Assembly (NCBI GenBank): GCA_015494035.1
Contig: WGBZ01000274.1
Location: 1 to 6,184 of the forward strand
Length of the DNA stretch: 6,184 nucleotides
Direction: 5' to 3'
DNA from: Lysobacterales bacterium
Lineage (GTDB): Bacteria; Pseudomonadota; Gammaproteobacteria; Xanthomonadales; Marinicellaceae
Below, in pieces: positions 5,170 through 6,184 of this stretch. The translations under genes and the position numbers were made by a program. Each line of letters begins with the position of its first letter. Within the stretch, counting starts at the first letter, position 1. The notes under the pieces were generated by a model. It saw only the letters and a program-made list of their open reading frames with translations, had not been told where the DNA came from and did not search any database.

Positions 5170-6184
5170 GGCGCCTTCCAGTGAAATGTCCAGCAAGGCC
5201 TTGGCTTCCACGGCAAACTCCATGGGTAGTTCGCGAAAAACTTCCTTGCAGAAGCCATCCACAATCATGGACACCGCATCTTCCTCGGAAATACCCCGTT
5301 GTTGGCAGTAAAACAGCTGCTCTTCGGAAATTTTCGACGTGGTGGCTTCATGTTCGATGCTGGCGCTGGGGTTGGTGGACTCAATATAGGGAAACGTGTG
5401 CGCGCCGCAGGAATTGCCTATCAGCAACGAATCGCACTGGGTGTGATTGCGTGCGCCTTCGGCTCGCCGGGACATGCGCACCAGGCCGCGATAGGTGTTT
5501 TGGCTTTTGCCAGCCGAAATGCCCTTGGACACAATGGTGCTCTTGGTGTTTTTGCCCAGATGAATCATTTTGGTGCCGGTATCGGCCTGCTGATGATTGT
5601 TGGTTAAGGCGACCGAATAGAATTCGCCCACGGATTCATCCCCACGCAAAATGCAGGATGGGTATTTCCAGGTGATGGCCGAGCCAGTTTCCACCTGGGT
5701 CCAGGATATCTTGGACCGGAAGCCATTACAGGCACCACGCTTGGTGACAAAGTTGAAAATACCGCCCTTGCCTTCTTCATCGCCCGGGTACCAGTTTTGC
5801 ACCGTGGAATACTTGATTTTGGCGTCATCTTTGGCAATCAGTTCAACCACCGCTGCGTGCAGTTGGTTTTCGTCCCGCATGGGCGCGGTGCACCCTTCCA
5901 GGTAGCTCACCGACGCACCTTCTTCCGCGATAATCAAGGTGCGTTCAAACTGGCCGGTGTTGAAGGCATTAATGCGAAAATAGGTGGACAGCTCCATGGG
6001 GCAGGACACGCCCTTGGGTACGTAAACAAAGGAGCCGTCACTGAACACCGCGGCATTCAGGGCGGCGTAAAAGTTGTCGGCTGCCGGCACCACACTGCCC
6101 AGGTATTCGCGCACCAGATCCGGGTGATTGTGCACGGCTTCGGAAAACGAGCAGAAAATCACACCGACTTTTTCCAGTTGTTCC
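5161..6184 (-). CDS. sufB: Fe-S assembly scaffold subunit SufB (5' end outside window)
   Basis: SufB is the main scaffold of the SufBC2D complex, receiving sulfur from the desulfurase system and building the nascent cluster in the cytosol. About 340 C-terminal residues are present; roughly 150 N-terminal residues lie beyond the window, compared with E. coli SufB (495). The frame is open to the edge ([12 protein letters not shown]), so the GTG at 6162 is not a start. Typical segments are [65 protein letters not shown] and [16 protein letters not shown]. By alignment in my head, C in YLEGC (5892-5890), C in TQCD (5436-5434) and E in EHEATT (5349-5347) match E. coli C254, C405 and E434, residues needed for sulfur transfer and cluster assembly. 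All three are kept, so the protein should be active. The gene ends in tandem TGA TGA stops inside a 19-bp duplication. Confidence 0.97.
   Translation of the reverse strand, partial: EQLEKVGVIFCSFSEAVHNHPDLVREYLGSVVPAADNFYAALNAAVFSDGSFVYVPKGVSCPMELSTYFRINAFNTGQFERTLIIAEEGASVSYLEGCTAPMRDENQLHAAVVELIAKDDAKIKYSTVQNWYPGDEEGKGGIFNFVTKRGACNGFRSKISWTQVETGSAITWKYPSCILRGDESVGEFYSVALTNNHQQADTGTKMIHLGKNTKSTIVSKGISAGKSQNTYRGLVRMSRRAEGARNHTQCDSLLIGNSCGAHTFPYIESTNPSASIEHEATTSKISEEQLFYCQQRGISEEDAVSMIVDGFCKEVFRELPMEFAVEAKALLDISLEGAVG

Noticed and set aside
5154..5675. Plus-strand ORF of 173 codons opposite sufB
   Set aside because: Antisense to the highly conserved C-terminal part of sufB; Cys/Arg/Trp-rich product typical of a wrong frame.
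1..6184. CRISPR array, tRNA, rRNA or transposase gene
   Set aside because: No regularly spaced repeats, cloverleaf-like sequence, rRNA-like stretch or transposase motif was seen on either strand. The only mobile trace is the non-coding element at the left edge.

Overview
The window is best read as a chromosomal stretch of a gammaproteobacterium. This is an inference from protein similarity, moderately high GC and the mix of Suf types; no rRNA or other taxonomic marker is present. All real genes lie on the minus strand. Read in transcript direction (high to low coordinates) they are: the 3' part of sufB (cut by the window edge), sufC, sufD, sufS and a sufU-type gene, then a gap of about 200 bases, a two-CBS-domain protein and a DUF4442 hotdog-fold protein. 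After these comes a short non-coding mobile element at the left edge.

Positions 6184-1310 hold a SUF iron-sulfur cluster assembly operon. SufB, SufC and SufD form the scaffold ATPase complex. SufS takes sulfur from cysteine as a persulfide, and SufU is the expected zinc-dependent sulfur acceptor that relays it on. The genes sufC-sufD and sufS-sufU join by ATGA overlaps, and sufD-sufS overlap by 7 bases. The only open junction is sufB-sufC (about 110 bases), which carries a perfect 19-bp tandem duplication across the sufB stop codon and a small hairpin just upstream of the sufC ribosome site. SufS carries the HPHD histidine known from SufU-dependent enzymes, so desulfurase and acceptor match. 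The acceptor itself is unusual: the expected third metal-binding cysteine is serine, and a new cysteine lies four residues later.

Positions 1309-1105 are intergenic. They hold a strong perfect hairpin and a possible promoter for the second unit. Positions 1104-216 encode the CBS protein and, one base after its stop, the DUF4442 protein, so these two are probably translated together.

Positions 7-168 form a MITE-like element of about 162 bp with imperfect 19-bp terminal inverted repeats, flanking TA dinucleotides and nested internal inverted repeats. It holds no credible gene. I found no tRNA, rRNA, CRISPR array or transposase gene. The most unusual points are the displaced cysteine in SufU, the MITE-like palindrome and the 19-bp duplication at the sufB stop. 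I see no wholly new system here.
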